A stretch of DNA of 64,000 bases from VAZQ01 sp963785745 (GCA_963785745.1 CAWAWR010000019.1:62001-126000), one strand, 5' to 3'; counted from the first letter of the stretch, positions 41,856 through 52,138 are shown. The notes: generated by a model not told the origin, from the letters alone. Made by a program: numbers and translations.

Positions 41856-43901
41856 TCACGGCGGCGCCGGTTGCGCCCGCATTCTCGCCAGTTGCTTCTC
41901 GATCTCGTCAATCATCGATCGGCGCCGCGGATCGAGGCGTCCGGTTGCGTCGAGCTGCTTCAGGATCGCCACCGCCTTTTCGTAGTATGGCGCGCCGTTG
42001 GCGCCGTGCAGCATGCCGAGCCGAATGAGCGGCATCGCCGAGCCGAACAGCAGCGCGGGGTTGTCGGGCGAGCGCTTCAGTAACGAAACATAGATGTTGA
42101 GCGCCCGCTGGTACGCTGCTTCGGCCCGCTCGTTCCGTTTCAGCCCGGCAAAGACGCTTCCGACGCGTTCATAGGCGAGCGCGAGGTCCGCCTGCCAACC
42201 GACATTGTCGGGGTCGCCCCCCGCGATCACCTGCCGGATCGCGAGCGAAGCCTGGAAGTGCGTTAGCGCCTGGTCAGCATCGCGCAGCTTCATGAGCACA
42301 TCGCCGAGCCGCTCGTGGTCGACCGATAGTGCACGTTGCCATTCCGCATTTTGCGGATCGCTCTTGGCCAGGCGCTCGCCGATCGCGAACGCCGTTTTGA
42401 AGCTGTCCAGTGCCTCCGCAAGCTGCTCCTGCGCGTACAAAATGGTGCCGACATGCGTATGCGCGATCGCAAGACGGTGCTGCAAGCGTGCATTGTCGGG
42501 TTGGGACGCGGCCACATGCACAACAAGCGTGAGAGAAGCGCGGTAGCTCCGGAGCGCGTCGGGCAACAACCCATACGCACGCTGTATCTCGCCGATCCGA
42601 TCGTGGGCAACAGCCAATGCCTCCTGCAGCTCAAGGCTAGCGGGTGCAGCATCGGAGAGCTGCTGCCGCAGCACCAGCAGCGCCTTGAAGGTCGCGAACG
42701 CCTCGTCGAACTGCCCCTGCGCAACCTGCGCGTTGCCAATGCGCTCAAGCGCTATCGAGAGATCGCGCCGGTACGGCGTGTTGCCGGGATCGGCCTTGAG
42801 GAGACCCTCGAAGATTTCCCGCACCGCACGAAATTCTCGCAGCGCGGCCGCAAGGTCGCCCCTGGCCATTTCCACGTCGCCCAGACGCTGGTGCGCGCGC
42901 GCCTGCTCCCGGCGCGCTATCGGATCGGCGGCGTTGTCGCGCGCGAGCTCGGATGCCAAGCGTTGCGCCTCGACAATTCTCCGCTGCGCATCCGCGGTGC
43001 GCCCGAGCTCGCGATAGCTGTCGCCGAAGGCGATCAGCATGGCGATCTGGCGCTGCCGGAGCCGCGGCGTCGGGCGGCCGTAGCGGGCCATCACGTTCAG
43101 GATGCCTTCGGCCTCCTCCAGGAAGCCGAGCGTGACGCGCACCGGCAGCGAATAGGACTGGCTCGCATTCACCGCGCGGTTCACCAGGCTTGTAAAGCGC
43201 TCGAGCGTGGCATCCAAAAACTCCTCGTTGGTCTTGAGCTGCTGCCAAGCGTAGACGGCGCTGCCGGTGGCGATGATCGCAAGTCCCAGGAACGCTCCGG
43301 CCAGCGCCGACCAGAACCGCGTGCGCCGGCGCCGCTCCCGCTCGGCGCGCCGAATGATCTCATCGAGCCCGACGCCGAGGAGGCCCGCAACCACTTTGCC
43401 GATGGCCAGCCCCTTGCCGTCGCCGCTGCTTCGCGCGTCCGCCGCGATCGGCTCGTCGCGCTCGCCGGTCAGGCCGCCGTCGGGACCGACCTTGAACCGC
43501 AGCGCGGGCGGGAAGCATTCGCTGTCGGGCTCGCCGGGATTGCCGCCGACGATCACCGGGATGATGAAATCGCTGCGTCCAAGCGCCTTGAAACGCCGGA
43601 CTTCCTCGTTGACGTATTCGCTCTTCGCCGCGTTCGGCGAGCAGATCACGATCAGGAATTGCGAGGCTTCGAGCGCAGCGATGGTTTGAGCGGCGAGCGA
43701 GGGCCCGGCGGAAAAATCCTCGCGGTCGCGGAAGATCGGCCGCAGCGTGCCCGGCACCGGACCGGCGGGTGTCGTGCGACCGACCAGGTCCCTGCCGATG
43801 CGATAGGTTTCCAGCGCGCGATGGAGCCACTCGCCCCACGCCTTGTCGCGGTGGCTGTAGCTCAGGAACGCGCGATACTTGAAGGGCGCGGGGTCGGCCA
43901 A
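41856..43901 (-). CDS. TIR domain, transmembrane helix and TPR-repeat protein
   Basis: The protein has 681 aa. Residues about 8-130 form a TIR-like domain (YRAFLSYSHRDKAWGEWLHRALETY; FLIVICSPNAAKSEYVNEEV), with Glu99/Glu100 in the position where NAD-cleaving TIR domains carry their catalytic Glu. A basic stretch and one membrane helix follow (about 197-217). The remaining 460 residues are helical repeats of TPR type (for example RRDLSIALERIGNAQVAQGQFDEAFATFKALL). The TIR part should be cytoplasmic and the repeats periplasmic, an arrangement suited to signalling. NADase activity is only an inference. It converges with the Liv operon. Confidence 0.85.
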   Translation of the reverse strand: MADPAPFKYRAFLSYSHRDKAWGEWLHRALETYRIGRDLVGRTTPAGPVPGTLRPIFRDREDFSAGPSLAAQTIAALEASQFLIVICSPNAAKSEYVNEEVRRFKALGRSDFIIPVIVGGNPGEPDSECFPPALRFKVGPDGGLTGERDEPIAADARSSGDGKGLAIGKVVAGLLGVGLDEIIRRAERERRRRTRFWSALAGAFLGLAIIATGSAVYAWQQLKTNEEFLDATLERFTSLVNRAVNASQSYSLPVRVTLGFLEEAEGILNVMARYGRPTPRLRQRQIAMLIAFGDSYRELGRTADAQRRIVEAQRLASELARDNAADPIARREQARAHQRLGDVEMARGDLAAALREFRAVREIFEGLLKADPGNTPYRRDLSIALERIGNAQVAQGQFDEAFATFKALLVLRQQLSDAAPASLELQEALAVAHDRIGEIQRAYGLLPDALRSYRASLTLVVHVAASQPDNARLQHRLAIAHTHVGTILYAQEQLAEALDSFKTAFAIGERLAKSDPQNAEWQRALSVDHERLGDVLMKLRDADQALTHFQASLAIRQVIAGGDPDNVGWQADLALAYERVGSVFAGLKRNERAEAAYQRALNIYVSLLKRSPDNPALLFGSAMPLIRLGMLHGANGAPYYEKAVAILKQLDATGRLDPRRRSMIDEIEKQLARMRAQPAPP

Positions 43902-43929
43902 CGCAGTCCGCTCCAGGGGCGCGGGGAAC

Positions 43930-44665
43930 TTATCCGATCGTCTGCAGCGCCGGGAAGGTTTCGATCAGCCAGGTATTGAACTGCGTGAAAAAGCCGAACA
44001 GGAATGCGAGCCCGGTCAGCACCAGCAAACCGCCCATCGCCTTCTCGACATAGGCGAGCTTGCTGCGAAAACGGGTGAGGAACGCGGCGAACGGCTCGAT
44101 GGCGAGCGCGGCAATGATGAACGGCACGCCAAGCCCGAGCGAATAGACCGCGAGCAGCCCCGCCCCTTTCGCCACGGTCGCCTCCGACGCCGCGACCGCC
44201 AGGATGGTCGCCAGGATCGGGCCGATGCAGGGCGTCCACCCGAACGCGAAAGCGAGGCCCATGACATAGGCGCCCCAGAGACCCACCGGCTTCGGCATTT
44301 CCATGCGCGCCTGCCGATGCAGCAACGCAATGGGCGTCAGCCCCAGGAAGTGCAGGCCCATGACGATGATGGCGATGCCGGCAACGATCGAAAGCTCGTA
44401 CGAATAGAGCCGCAACAATCCCCCGGCCGCGCTCGCGCCGGCGCCGAGCGCAACGAACACGGTCGAAAATCCCGCCACGAACAGCATGGCTGCAACCAGC
44501 GCGTTGCGCTTGACCAGCGCCGGCGCCTCTTGGTCGGCGAGCCGCTCGACCGACGCGCCCGTGAGATAGATCAGATAGGGCGGCACCAGACGGCAGCACG
44601 CAGGGCGACAGGAAGCTGATCAGCCCTGCAAACAGCGCGGCAAAGACGGAAACGTCGGGCGTCAT
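43930..44665 (-). pseudogene. ccdA: CcdA/DsbD-type cytochrome c biogenesis protein with a frameshift
   Basis: From ATG 44665 the first frame reads VSVFAALFAGLISFLSPCVLP, containing the conserved first Cys motif of CcdA, and then goes out of frame. The next frame resumes with PPYLIYLTG and continues with GAYVMGLAFAFGWTPCIGPIL (second Cys) and the last helices. Removing one T (CCG-T-CTG-GTG) would restore LPLVPPYL and an intact protein of about 245 aa that carries electrons across the membrane for heme attachment. It is a pseudogene or a sequencing error. Confidence 0.85.
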
Positions 44666-45268
44666 GCCCCTAGATGCGACGGCAGGGCGCTCCAATGCAA
44701 GATGCCGCGGCGGTCATCGCATCGATGTGATCGCGGACATGGCGCGGCTCGCACCCGGATACTTGCGATTGAGCTCCGTTTCTCGGGCGACAGTGGACAT
44801 CCCGGCGGTCTAAGCCATTGCGGTGCGAATGACCCGATACTGAGATGCGCGGCAGGCCGTGCTGCGCTCAGCGCCCGGTGCCCCGACCGCCGCGTTCAAT
44901 GTCGGATTTGCGCTGTCGCGACCGGTCATCGCCGGATCGGCAAATCGATCGGCGACGGCTCTCAGCATTCATAACCGTTCAGCTCCGATTTTTTTTGCTG
45001 GCCGGTCCGACAGCGCAATCATCGACGCCCGCTTCCGTGATCCGCTTCAGCGGTGCACGCACCTTGGGTCTGTCGCCAAATTGAGCCGCTGGCTGAAGTC
45101 GCCGTATCGGCGGGACCAGCGCAAGCGGGCCGTCCGGGAACAATTAAGCAGGCTTTGCGCGCGCTAAATTAGCGGGACGTTAACCCAGCACCTTAAGTGG
45201 GGACTTCCCATTCGACGCTTAAAACATATGAAAACAGTCGGTCGAAAATTCCGGCTTGGTCCATTCAC
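44666..45268. other. 603-base intergenic region without a supported gene
   Basis: No frame has gene-like composition plus a binding site. A run of eight T occurs near 44990 and several AT-rich stretches (45170-45240) lie before the GGDEF-EAL gene, where its promoter is expected. No conserved RNA or repeat was recognised. Confidence 0.45.
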
Positions 45269-47617
45269 ATGCGCGATCCAGTTGCAGCGATCGAGTCTGG
45301 CGCGGCCACACCCCGCGACGGGCGGTCGATTGCCATGCGGCGCCTGTGTTGGGCCGCTGTCCTGCTGCTGGGACTTTCGGCGGGAGCCGTCGGCGTCACA
45401 ATTTGGCAACTGAGAAACGACGCGATCCGCCAAGCCATCGGAGACACCGGAAATATCGCGACAATTCTGGCCGGCCAATTGTCGAGATCGATCGGTTCGA
45501 TCGACGCCGCGCTTCTGGAGGTCCAGCGAGAGAGCAGCAGCCGTGACCTCGAAAACCGCGCCGCATTTCGCGCTGCATACAATCGCAGGGACGTCTACGA
45601 CACGCTCCATCAATACGTCGCCAAGCTGCCGCAGATATTCAACATGGCCATTGCCGACGCAGATGGTCAAATCGTGGTGACGACAGCGGCTTGGCCGGCT
45701 CCCGCGATCAATGTCGCCGATCGCGATTATTTCCAGAGCGCGCGGGCGGGCGCCGGCAACCAATTGAGCACGTCAATTCCTATCACCAACAGGATCGACG
45801 GAACTCAGACCGTCGTCTTCGCCCGAAGGTTGGAGAATTCGGCCGGCCAATTCGCCGGCATCGTTTTCGCCAGCGTGAACTCGAAAACCTTCGCGGCCAT
45901 CTACAAATCGACGCACGCGATACGCAGCCTGATATTCAATCTGATCAGGCAGGACGGCACCATTCTGTTCCGCCATCCCGACACGGCGGGTTCGGTGGGG
46001 CGACGACTCTCCGGTGAAGCAATATGGCAGGACGCCGTAGCGACCGGTACCAAGAGCTTCCGGCTTCTCGCGAAATCGGACGGCAATTATCGGTACGTGT
46101 CGGTCAGCGCCGTGCCGGAATATCCGCTCTTCGTGAATATCTCCGTGACCGAGGGCGCGACGCTCGCGGGCTGGGCCCGGCGCGCGGCGGCCATCGGCAT
46201 CGGCAGTGCGACATTGCTCCTGTGCTCGATTTTCCTGCTCATCGCGATGATGAGGCAAATGGGGTCCCTGAGAGCATCGGAGGCTTCGCTGACGCAAAAG
46301 TCCGGCGAGCTCGCGCATATGGCGCGCTATGACGCGCTCACCGGCTTGGCCAATCGCACGCTGTTCATGGAAAAGACAGACGACGCACTTGCGCGGATGA
46401 AACGATACGGAGAACGTTTTTCAATCCTGATGCTCGATCTCGACCAGTTCAAGCCCGTCAACGACTTGCATGGGCATGCCATCGGCAATTCCCTGCTGAA
46501 GACAGTGGCCGAGCGATTGCATGGGATCGTGCGCGACGTTGACTGCGTTGCTAGACTGGGTGGCGATGAATTTGCGATCATACAGACCGGCGAGCAGAAT
46601 CCCCGGGATGCTTCAACCGTTTTGGCAAGCCGCGTTCTTGCGGCGATCCCGCAAACCTACGATCTCGACGGCCGGGAAGTCGTTGTCGGCGTGAGCATTG
46701 GCATTGCGTTGGCGCCCGAGGACGGCAGCGATGCCGACGCGCTGATCAAGAACGCGGACCTTGCGCTCTACAAAGCCAAATCCGAGGGCCGAAATCGCTA
46801 TCGCCTCTTTGAAACGTCGATGAAGATCGAAGAACGCGATCGGCGCGATCTCAAAGGCGACATGCGCGAGGGTTTGGCGCGCGGAGAATTCGAACTGCAC
46901 TACCAGACGATCATCGACACCGCCTCCGGGGAGTGTTGGGGCGCCGAGGCCCTGGTTCGCTGGCGTCACCCGGAGCGGGGTCTGCTGCTACCGGAGAAAT
47001 TCATCGGGCTGGCGGAAGCAAGCGGCTTGATCGTTCCCCTTGGGGAGTGGGTTTTGCGGCAGGCGTGCGCCGATGCGGCGAAATGGCCACCGCACCTCCA
47101 GGTGGCGGTCAATCTTTCTCCGGTTCAATTCAAATGGACCGAACTGCTGAACACTTTGAAATCGGCGCTCGGCGAATCCAGACTGGCGCCCAATCGTCTG
47201 GATCTTGAAATTACCGAAACAGTGTTCGTCGAAAACAGCGAGGAAAACCTCCTGGTGCTGCGTGAACTCAAGGATCAGGGCGTCTCCATTGTCCTCGACG
47301 ACTTCGGCATCGGATATTCGTCCATGCGATGCCTGCAGATTCTGCCGCTGGACAAGATCAAGATCGACAAATCCTTCATCCAGCGCATGACAGGCCACGC
47401 CGACAGCGCGGCGATCGTCCTCGCAATTGCCGGACTGGGACGCAGCCTCGGCATCGAAACGACGGCAGAAGGCGTTGAAACGCCGGAGCAATTCACGCTT
47501 GTGCGGAGCGCCGGCTGTCAGCTTGCGCAAGGCGATCTGTTCAGCAAGCCGGTCCCGGTCTCCGCGCTGTCGTTCGAGCGTCCGGAGTCGTTGCACCATG
47601 ACGTGAGAGCGGCCTGA
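45269..47617 (+). CDS. membrane-bound diguanylate cyclase/phosphodiesterase (GGDEF-EAL)
   Basis: The protein has 782 aa. Two membrane helices (about 24-46 and 305-327) flank a periplasmic Cache-like sensor domain. The GGDEF domain has an intact GGDEF (431-435), and the inhibitory site RxxD is present as RDVD five residues before it. The EAL domain keeps its key motifs: EALVRW, EITET, DDFGIGYSS, KIDKSF and AEGVET; the usual QGYLF is QGDLF. Both c-di-GMP synthesis and breakdown are therefore possible. The start ATG 45269 is tentative; a GTG at 45197 is in frame. It stands as a single gene. Confidence 0.88.
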   Translation: MRDPVAAIESGAATPRDGRSIAMRRLCWAAVLLLGLSAGAVGVTIWQLRNDAIRQAIGDTGNIATILAGQLSRSIGSIDAALLEVQRESSSRDLENRAAFRAAYNRRDVYDTLHQYVAKLPQIFNMAIADADGQIVVTTAAWPAPAINVADRDYFQSARAGAGNQLSTSIPITNRIDGTQTVVFARRLENSAGQFAGIVFASVNSKTFAAIYKSTHAIRSLIFNLIRQDGTILFRHPDTAGSVGRRLSGEAIWQDAVATGTKSFRLLAKSDGNYRYVSVSAVPEYPLFVNISVTEGATLAGWARRAAAIGIGSATLLLCSIFLLIAMMRQMGSLRASEASLTQKSGELAHMARYDALTGLANRTLFMEKTDDALARMKRYGERFSILMLDLDQFKPVNDLHGHAIGNSLLKTVAERLHGIVRDVDCVARLGGDEFAIIQTGEQNPRDASTVLASRVLAAIPQTYDLDGREVVVGVSIGIALAPEDGSDADALIKNADLALYKAKSEGRNRYRLFETSMKIEERDRRDLKGDMREGLARGEFELHYQTIIDTASGECWGAEALVRWRHPERGLLLPEKFIGLAEASGLIVPLGEWVLRQACADAAKWPPHLQVAVNLSPVQFKWTELLNTLKSALGESRLAPNRLDLEITETVFVENSEENLLVLRELKDQGVSIVLDDFGIGYSSMRCLQILPLDKIKIDKSFIQRMTGHADSAAIVLAIAGLGRSLGIETTAEGVETPEQFTLVRSAGCQLAQGDLFSKPVPVSALSFERPESLHHDVRAA

Positions 47618-47686
47618 GTTTGGTAGGCCGAATATCGCTCGCGTGCCACCCATCCGGTTCCAGCGTTCCGTGATAGTCTCCCGCGC

Positions 47687-48685
47687 ATGGCTCTACGTAA
47701 TCTCATCACCGACGTCGCAGGCGTGACGGTCGGGCACGCCGATGATGCCCGGCTCGCCTCCGGCGTCACCGCGATCGTGTTCGACGAACCCGCCGTCGCC
47801 AGCATCGACGTGCGCGGCGGCGGCACCGGAACGCGCGAGAGCGTGCTGCTCGACCCGTCGATGACGGTGGAGCGGATCGACGCGATCGCGCTGGCCGGCG
47901 GCTCCGCTTTCGGGCTCGAAGCCGCCGCCGGCGTGATGGCGCGGCTCGCCGAACAGGGCCGCGGCTTCGCGATGCGCACGGCGCGGGTGCCGATCGTGCC
48001 GGGCGCGATCCTGTTCGACTTGCTCAACGGCGGCGACAAGGCCTGGGACCGTTTCCCGCCCTATCGCGAGATGGGCTATGCGGCGGCGGCCGCCGCCGGC
48101 GCCGACTTCAAGCTCGGCACCGCCGGCGCGGGCTTCGGCGCAACCACCGCGAATTTCAAGGGCGGCGTTGGCTCCGCCTCCGCGACCGTCGGCGACATCA
48201 CGGTCGGTGCGCTGGTCGCCGTCAACGCGGCGGGCTGCGTGACCGTCGGAACGGGACCATGGTTCTGGGCCGCGCCGTATGAGCGCGATGCCGAGTTCGG
48301 CGGCCGCGGCATGCCGTCGCCGCTGCCAGCCGGCGCGCTCGCCTTCCGCACCAAAGGACGCGCGGCTGAGAACACCACGCTGGCGGTGGTCGCGACCGAT
48401 GCGACCTTGAACAAGGTACAGGCCAAGCGGCTTGCGATCATGGCCCAGGTCGGCATCGCGCACGCGATACGGCCCGTGCACACCCCGCTCGACGGCGACC
48501 TGGTGTTCACGGCGGCGACCGGCCGCCGGCCGCTGCCCGATCCGATCCACAGCCTCGCCGAGCTCGGCAGCGCCGCCGCCGACGTACTGGCCCGCGCGGT
48601 GGCGCGCGCGGTCTATGAGGCCACCGCACTGCCGTTCCCGGGGGCCCTGCCGGCCTGGCGCGACCGGCATGGAACCGCGGGATAA
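47687..48685 (+). CDS. P1 family (DmpA-like) N-terminal nucleophile peptidase
   Basis: The protein has 332 aa. It shows the S58/P1 pattern: LITDVAGVTVGHADD at the start, VDVRGGGTGTRE, LAGGSAFGLEAAAGV, and the self-cleavage region AENTTLAVVATDA, with the nucleophile just after a conserved Asn (about residues 229-231). Family members are aminopeptidases or amidases activated by autoproteolysis. The start is ATG 47687. It is monocistronic. The substrate cannot be told; beta-aminopeptidase or D-amidase activity is known in relatives. Confidence 0.85.
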   Translation: MALRNLITDVAGVTVGHADDARLASGVTAIVFDEPAVASIDVRGGGTGTRESVLLDPSMTVERIDAIALAGGSAFGLEAAAGVMARLAEQGRGFAMRTARVPIVPGAILFDLLNGGDKAWDRFPPYREMGYAAAAAAGADFKLGTAGAGFGATTANFKGGVGSASATVGDITVGALVAVNAAGCVTVGTGPWFWAAPYERDAEFGGRGMPSPLPAGALAFRTKGRAAENTTLAVVATDATLNKVQAKRLAIMAQVGIAHAIRPVHTPLDGDLVFTAATGRRPLPDPIHSLAELGSAAADVLARAVARAVYEATALPFPGALPAWRDRHGTAG

Positions 48686-48806
48686 CGGCAGTCCGGGAGG
48701 GTCCCGCTGCCTTGACTTTAACCTTCTGATGGCACGCTATGGTCCCTTGCGGGGCACATCAAAAGTGCGGCGCGAGGTGGTAGCGTCGTAGGGTTGGGAG
48801 AAAGCC

Positions 48807-49946
48807 ATGCGTCTGGCCATCGCCGCGTGCGCCATCGCGCTCGCTATTTTTGCCGGGATTTTTGGATACCTGATCGTCAGCAAGCCGCCGATCGCGGGCG
48901 TGCAGCAAACCGCCGCGCCGGCGGCCCTGGCACCCGCCGAGAGCCGGCCTTCCGGGCCGCCACAAACGGTGCGCACGGTCACTGAAGCCGCTCCGGTCGC
49001 CCTGCCCGCTCCTACGGCTATCGCTCCTCCGGCGGTCGCCCCTTCCGCTATCGAGAGCTCGCCGACCGTCGCGCAGCGCAACGCTGTCCCGGTCGAGCTG
49101 CCTCCGGGCATCTTTGCGCAGGCGCCGCAGTCGAAGGCGCCGCCGGCCAAAGCCGCGGCCGCCCCCACCTGTGCCAACCCGAATGCGCTCGGCGTCGCGC
49201 GCACGGTCGAGATCGACACCACCGGCGGCCCGGGCTTCGGCTTCGAGCATTTCCGGCAGCATGACTTCCTGGAGCCGGGCGAAGTCGTGCTCACCTATGA
49301 CGACGGCCCGTGGCCGCAGCGCACGATGGCGGTCGTCAATGCGCTCGCCGCCCATTGCACGCGCGCGATCTTCTTCCCGATCGGCAAGCACGCCACCTAC
49401 GAGCCGGGCATCCTCAAGCAGGTCGCCGCCGGCGGACATTCAATCGGCAGCCACACCTGGAGCCATCAGAACCTCGCCGCCAAGCCGGTGCAGGAAGGCA
49501 AGAACGAAATCGAGAAGGGCATCAGCGCGGTGGCGTGGGCGGTCGGCGGACCGACCGCGCCGTTCTTCCGCTTCCCGGCGCTGAAGCACCCGCCGGAACT
49601 GGTCAGCTATCTCGGCGAGCGCAATATCGCGATCTTCTCGACCGACATGGACTCGTTCGACTTCAAGATGCGCAAGCCCGAGCAGGTCCGCAATGCGGTG
49701 ATGGCGAAGCTGAAGAAGTTCGGCAAAGGCATCGTCCTGATGCACGATTTCCAGCAGGCGACTGCCGCGGCCAGCGCCGATCTGCTCAACGACCTCAAGG
49801 CCGGCGGCTATAAGATCGTGCACATGCGGGCGCGCGCGCCGATCACGACGATCGCGTCCTATGACGAAGAGATCCGCAAGGATTCCAAGCTGCCGACGGT
49901 GAGCTCGAAGCCGACCTCGAGCGTGGTGCGGACGGTCAACGACTAA
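48807..49946 (+). CDS. exported polysaccharide deacetylase (NodB homology)
   Basis: The protein has 379 aa. An N-terminal membrane anchor or signal (residues 1-25) leads into a Pro/Ala-rich linker of about 100 residues. The NodB domain follows: motif 1 LTYDDGPWP with the catalytic Asp pair, motif 2 SHTWSHQN with two metal His, motif 3 FFRFPAL and motif 5 VLMHDF. Such enzymes deacetylate chitin-like or peptidoglycan sugars outside the membrane. GAGAAAG precedes ATG 48807. Its stop overlaps the convergent oxidase gene by 11 bases. Confidence 0.88.
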   Translation: MRLAIAACAIALAIFAGIFGYLIVSKPPIAGVQQTAAPAALAPAESRPSGPPQTVRTVTEAAPVALPAPTAIAPPAVAPSAIESSPTVAQRNAVPVELPPGIFAQAPQSKAPPAKAAAAPTCANPNALGVARTVEIDTTGGPGFGFEHFRQHDFLEPGEVVLTYDDGPWPQRTMAVVNALAAHCTRAIFFPIGKHATYEPGILKQVAAGGHSIGSHTWSHQNLAAKPVQEGKNEIEKGISAVAWAVGGPTAPFFRFPALKHPPELVSYLGERNIAIFSTDMDSFDFKMRKPEQVRNAVMAKLKKFGKGIVLMHDFQQATAAASADLLNDLKAGGYKIVHMRARAPITTIASYDEEIRKDSKLPTVSSKPTSSVVRTVND

Positions 49947-51183
49947 ACCGCTCCGCCGCGTAAGGCGTCGGATCGCAGAACGGCGTCGCGCCAGTCATCA
50001 TCTCGGCCAGCAGGCGTCCGGTCACGGGACCGAGCGTCAGGCCCCAATGGGCGTGACCGACGGCCAGCCACAGGCTCGACTGCCCGGGTGCGCGGCCGAT
50101 CACCGGCATCGAATCGGCAAAGCACGGACGGCTCCCCATCCACGGCTGCGCCTCGACCTGCTCGCCGAGCGGAAACAGCGCGCGCGCCTGCGGCAGCAGG
50201 CGGCCGAACTGCACCGGCGTCGGCGGCGCGTCGCGGTCGGCGAATTCGGCGCCGGTGGTGAGGCGGAGCCCCTGCTCCATCGGCGCCACGCAGTAGCCGA
50301 GCTCGGCGTCGACCACCGGCCGCGTCAGGCCGGCATTGCCGCGCGGACGGAAATGCAGGTGGTAGCCGCGCTTCACCGCCATCGGCAGATCGATATCCAT
50401 CGGCTCCAGCAGATCGGTCGCCCAGGGGCCGAGCGCGACCACCGCCTCGCGGGAGTCGACCGGGCCTTCGTCGGTCTCGACGCGCCAGCGGTCGGCGGCG
50501 CGATGCAGCGTGCGCGCATCGCCGGTCAGCACCACGCCGCCGAGCGCGGTGAAGCGCGCGAGATAGGCGCGCGTCAGCGCCAGCGGATTGGTCACGCTCG
50601 CGGAGCTTCGCCAGTAGATGCCATTGACGAATTGCGGCGCCAGCGCCGGCTCGAGCGCGAGCGCGCCGGCGCGGTCGAGCGCGTCGTACGGCAGACCGAA
50701 CTCGTTGGCGAGCTCGCGCTCCCGCGCGGTCGCGGCGAAGGCGGCTGGCGTGCGATAGACCTTGAGCCAGCCTTCCTTGCGAAGGTATCGCGTCGCGCCT
50801 GATTCCTGCATCAGCGCTTCATGCTCGGCCAGCGCCGCGCCGAACAGCGGGCGCATGAGGTTGGCGTAGCGGATGCGGCGCTCGATCGCGGAATTGGCGC
50901 GATAGTCGAGCAGCCAGGGCGCAACGCGCGGCAGGAAGAATAAATGGTAGTTCGCCTCGGTGGCGCGCTTGAGCGCGACCTTCATCAGCGCCCCGAACGC
51001 GCTCGGAAACGGATGCGGCAGGAGCGTGTTGCCCTCGATCACCCCGGCGTTGCCGTAGGAGGTGCCCTGGCCCGGACCGGCGCGGTCGACCAGCGCGACC
51101 GACAACCCGCGCTTGGCAAGATGCAGCGCGATCGAGGTGCCGACGATGCCGGCGCCCAGCACAACGGCGTCGGTGCGCGCCAT
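49936..51183 (-). CDS. FAD-dependent D-amino-acid dehydrogenase-like oxidoreductase
   Basis: The protein has 415 aa. The DAO superfamily signature is present: VVLGAGIVGTSIALHLAKRG (FAD Rossmann loop), SYGNAGVIEG as in DadA, WRSSASVTNPLALTRAYL and a C-terminal GHAHWGLTLGPVTGRLLAEMM, also like DadA. It probably deaminates D-amino acids and passes electrons to quinones at the membrane. ATG 51183 starts the FAD motif; the longer upstream frame is not needed. The substrate is not certain. Confidence 0.85.
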   Translation of the reverse strand: MARTDAVVLGAGIVGTSIALHLAKRGLSVALVDRAGPGQGTSYGNAGVIEGNTLLPHPFPSAFGALMKVALKRATEANYHLFFLPRVAPWLLDYRANSAIERRIRYANLMRPLFGAALAEHEALMQESGATRYLRKEGWLKVYRTPAAFAATARERELANEFGLPYDALDRAGALALEPALAPQFVNGIYWRSSASVTNPLALTRAYLARFTALGGVVLTGDARTLHRAADRWRVETDEGPVDSREAVVALGPWATDLLEPMDIDLPMAVKRGYHLHFRPRGNAGLTRPVVDAELGYCVAPMEQGLRLTTGAEFADRDAPPTPVQFGRLLPQARALFPLGEQVEAQPWMGSRPCFADSMPVIGRAPGQSSLWLAVGHAHWGLTLGPVTGRLLAEMMTGATPFCDPTPYAAERFSR

Positions 51184-51393
51184 GGTGGTCCTTTCCGAAC
51201 AAAGCGATCTCGCCCAAGGGGCGATCGGGGGCGGCGTACCTAGCACATATCCGGGGCGGAAGAATCGGACGCCGATTCCGTCCCTTTCTAGGCACCACAG
51301 AGCGGCGAAACTCGGGCTTAACGCCAAAAAGCGCCGGGGCTGGTGGATTACCGTGGGACATGTTACGCGATCCGCGGATTTCCGGAGCTATGG

Positions 51394-52080
51394 ATGCGCC
51401 GACCGCTGCTCGTCGCCCCGTCAATTCTCTCCGCCGACTTCGCGCGGCTCGGCGAGGAGGTGCGCGCCATCGACGCCGCCGGCGCCGACTGGATTCACGT
51501 CGACGTGATGGACGGGCATTTCGTCCCGAATATCACCATTGGACCCGCGATCGTGCAGGCGCTGCGCCCGCACACCAAGAAAGTGTTCGACGTCCACCTG
51601 ATGATCGCTCCCTGCGACCCCTATCTCGAAGCCTTCGCGAAGGCCGGCTCCGACATCATCACCGTGCATGTGGAGTCGGGCCCGCATGTGCACCGCTCAC
51701 TGCAGGCAATCCGCGCGCTCGGCAAGAAGGCGGGCGTCACGCTCAATCCCGGCACGCCGATCGAGACCATCGAGCCGGTGATCGACCTCGTCGACCTGAT
51801 CCTGGTGATGTCGGTCAATCCGGGCTTCGGCGGCCAGGCCTTCATCCCGTTCGCGGTCGAGAAGGTGGCGCGGCTGCGCGCGCTCTGCGGCGCGCGCCCG
51901 ATCGACATCGAGGTCGACGGCGGCGTCACGCCGGAGACCGCGCCTCTGATCGCGCAGGCCGGCGCCAATGTGCTGGTGGCAGGCTCAGCGGTGTTCAAGG
52001 GCGGCAAGCCGGACGCCTATCGCGCCAACATCGCCGCGATCCGCAATGCAGCAGCGCTCGCGCGCGGCGAAGCCGCATAG
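51394..52080 (+). CDS. rpe: ribulose-phosphate 3-epimerase
   Basis: The protein has 228 aa, a TIM barrel. Family motifs are APSILSADFARLG, WIHVDVMDGHFVPNITIG, DVHLMI, VMSVNPGFGGQAFI and EVDGGVTPETAP, including the metal-binding His and catalytic Asp. It interconverts ribulose-5-phosphate and xylulose-5-phosphate. GGAG lies seven bases before ATG 51394; an ATG four bases earlier is out of frame. A secreted protein and purB follow on the same strand. Confidence 0.95.
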   Translation: MRRPLLVAPSILSADFARLGEEVRAIDAAGADWIHVDVMDGHFVPNITIGPAIVQALRPHTKKVFDVHLMIAPCDPYLEAFAKAGSDIITVHVESGPHVHRSLQAIRALGKKAGVTLNPGTPIETIEPVIDLVDLILVMSVNPGFGGQAFIPFAVEKVARLRALCGARPIDIEVDGGVTPETAPLIAQAGANVLVAGSAVFKGGKPDAYRANIAAIRNAAALARGEAA

Positions 52081-52138
52081 GCATTTTTGCGATAGCGGCA
52101 CGATGCCGCGCCGCCTCAATTCGAGTAGACATGACGGC

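Noticed and set aside
42336..43979. 547-codon plus-strand frame opposite the TIR-TPR gene
   Set aside because: Shadow of the minus-strand gene, with low-complexity Arg/Leu composition and no start signal.
47612..47632. Possible terminator hairpin after the GGDEF-EAL gene
   Set aside because: A 6-bp stem (CGGCCT/AGGCCG) exists but no T-run follows, so it is too weak to call.
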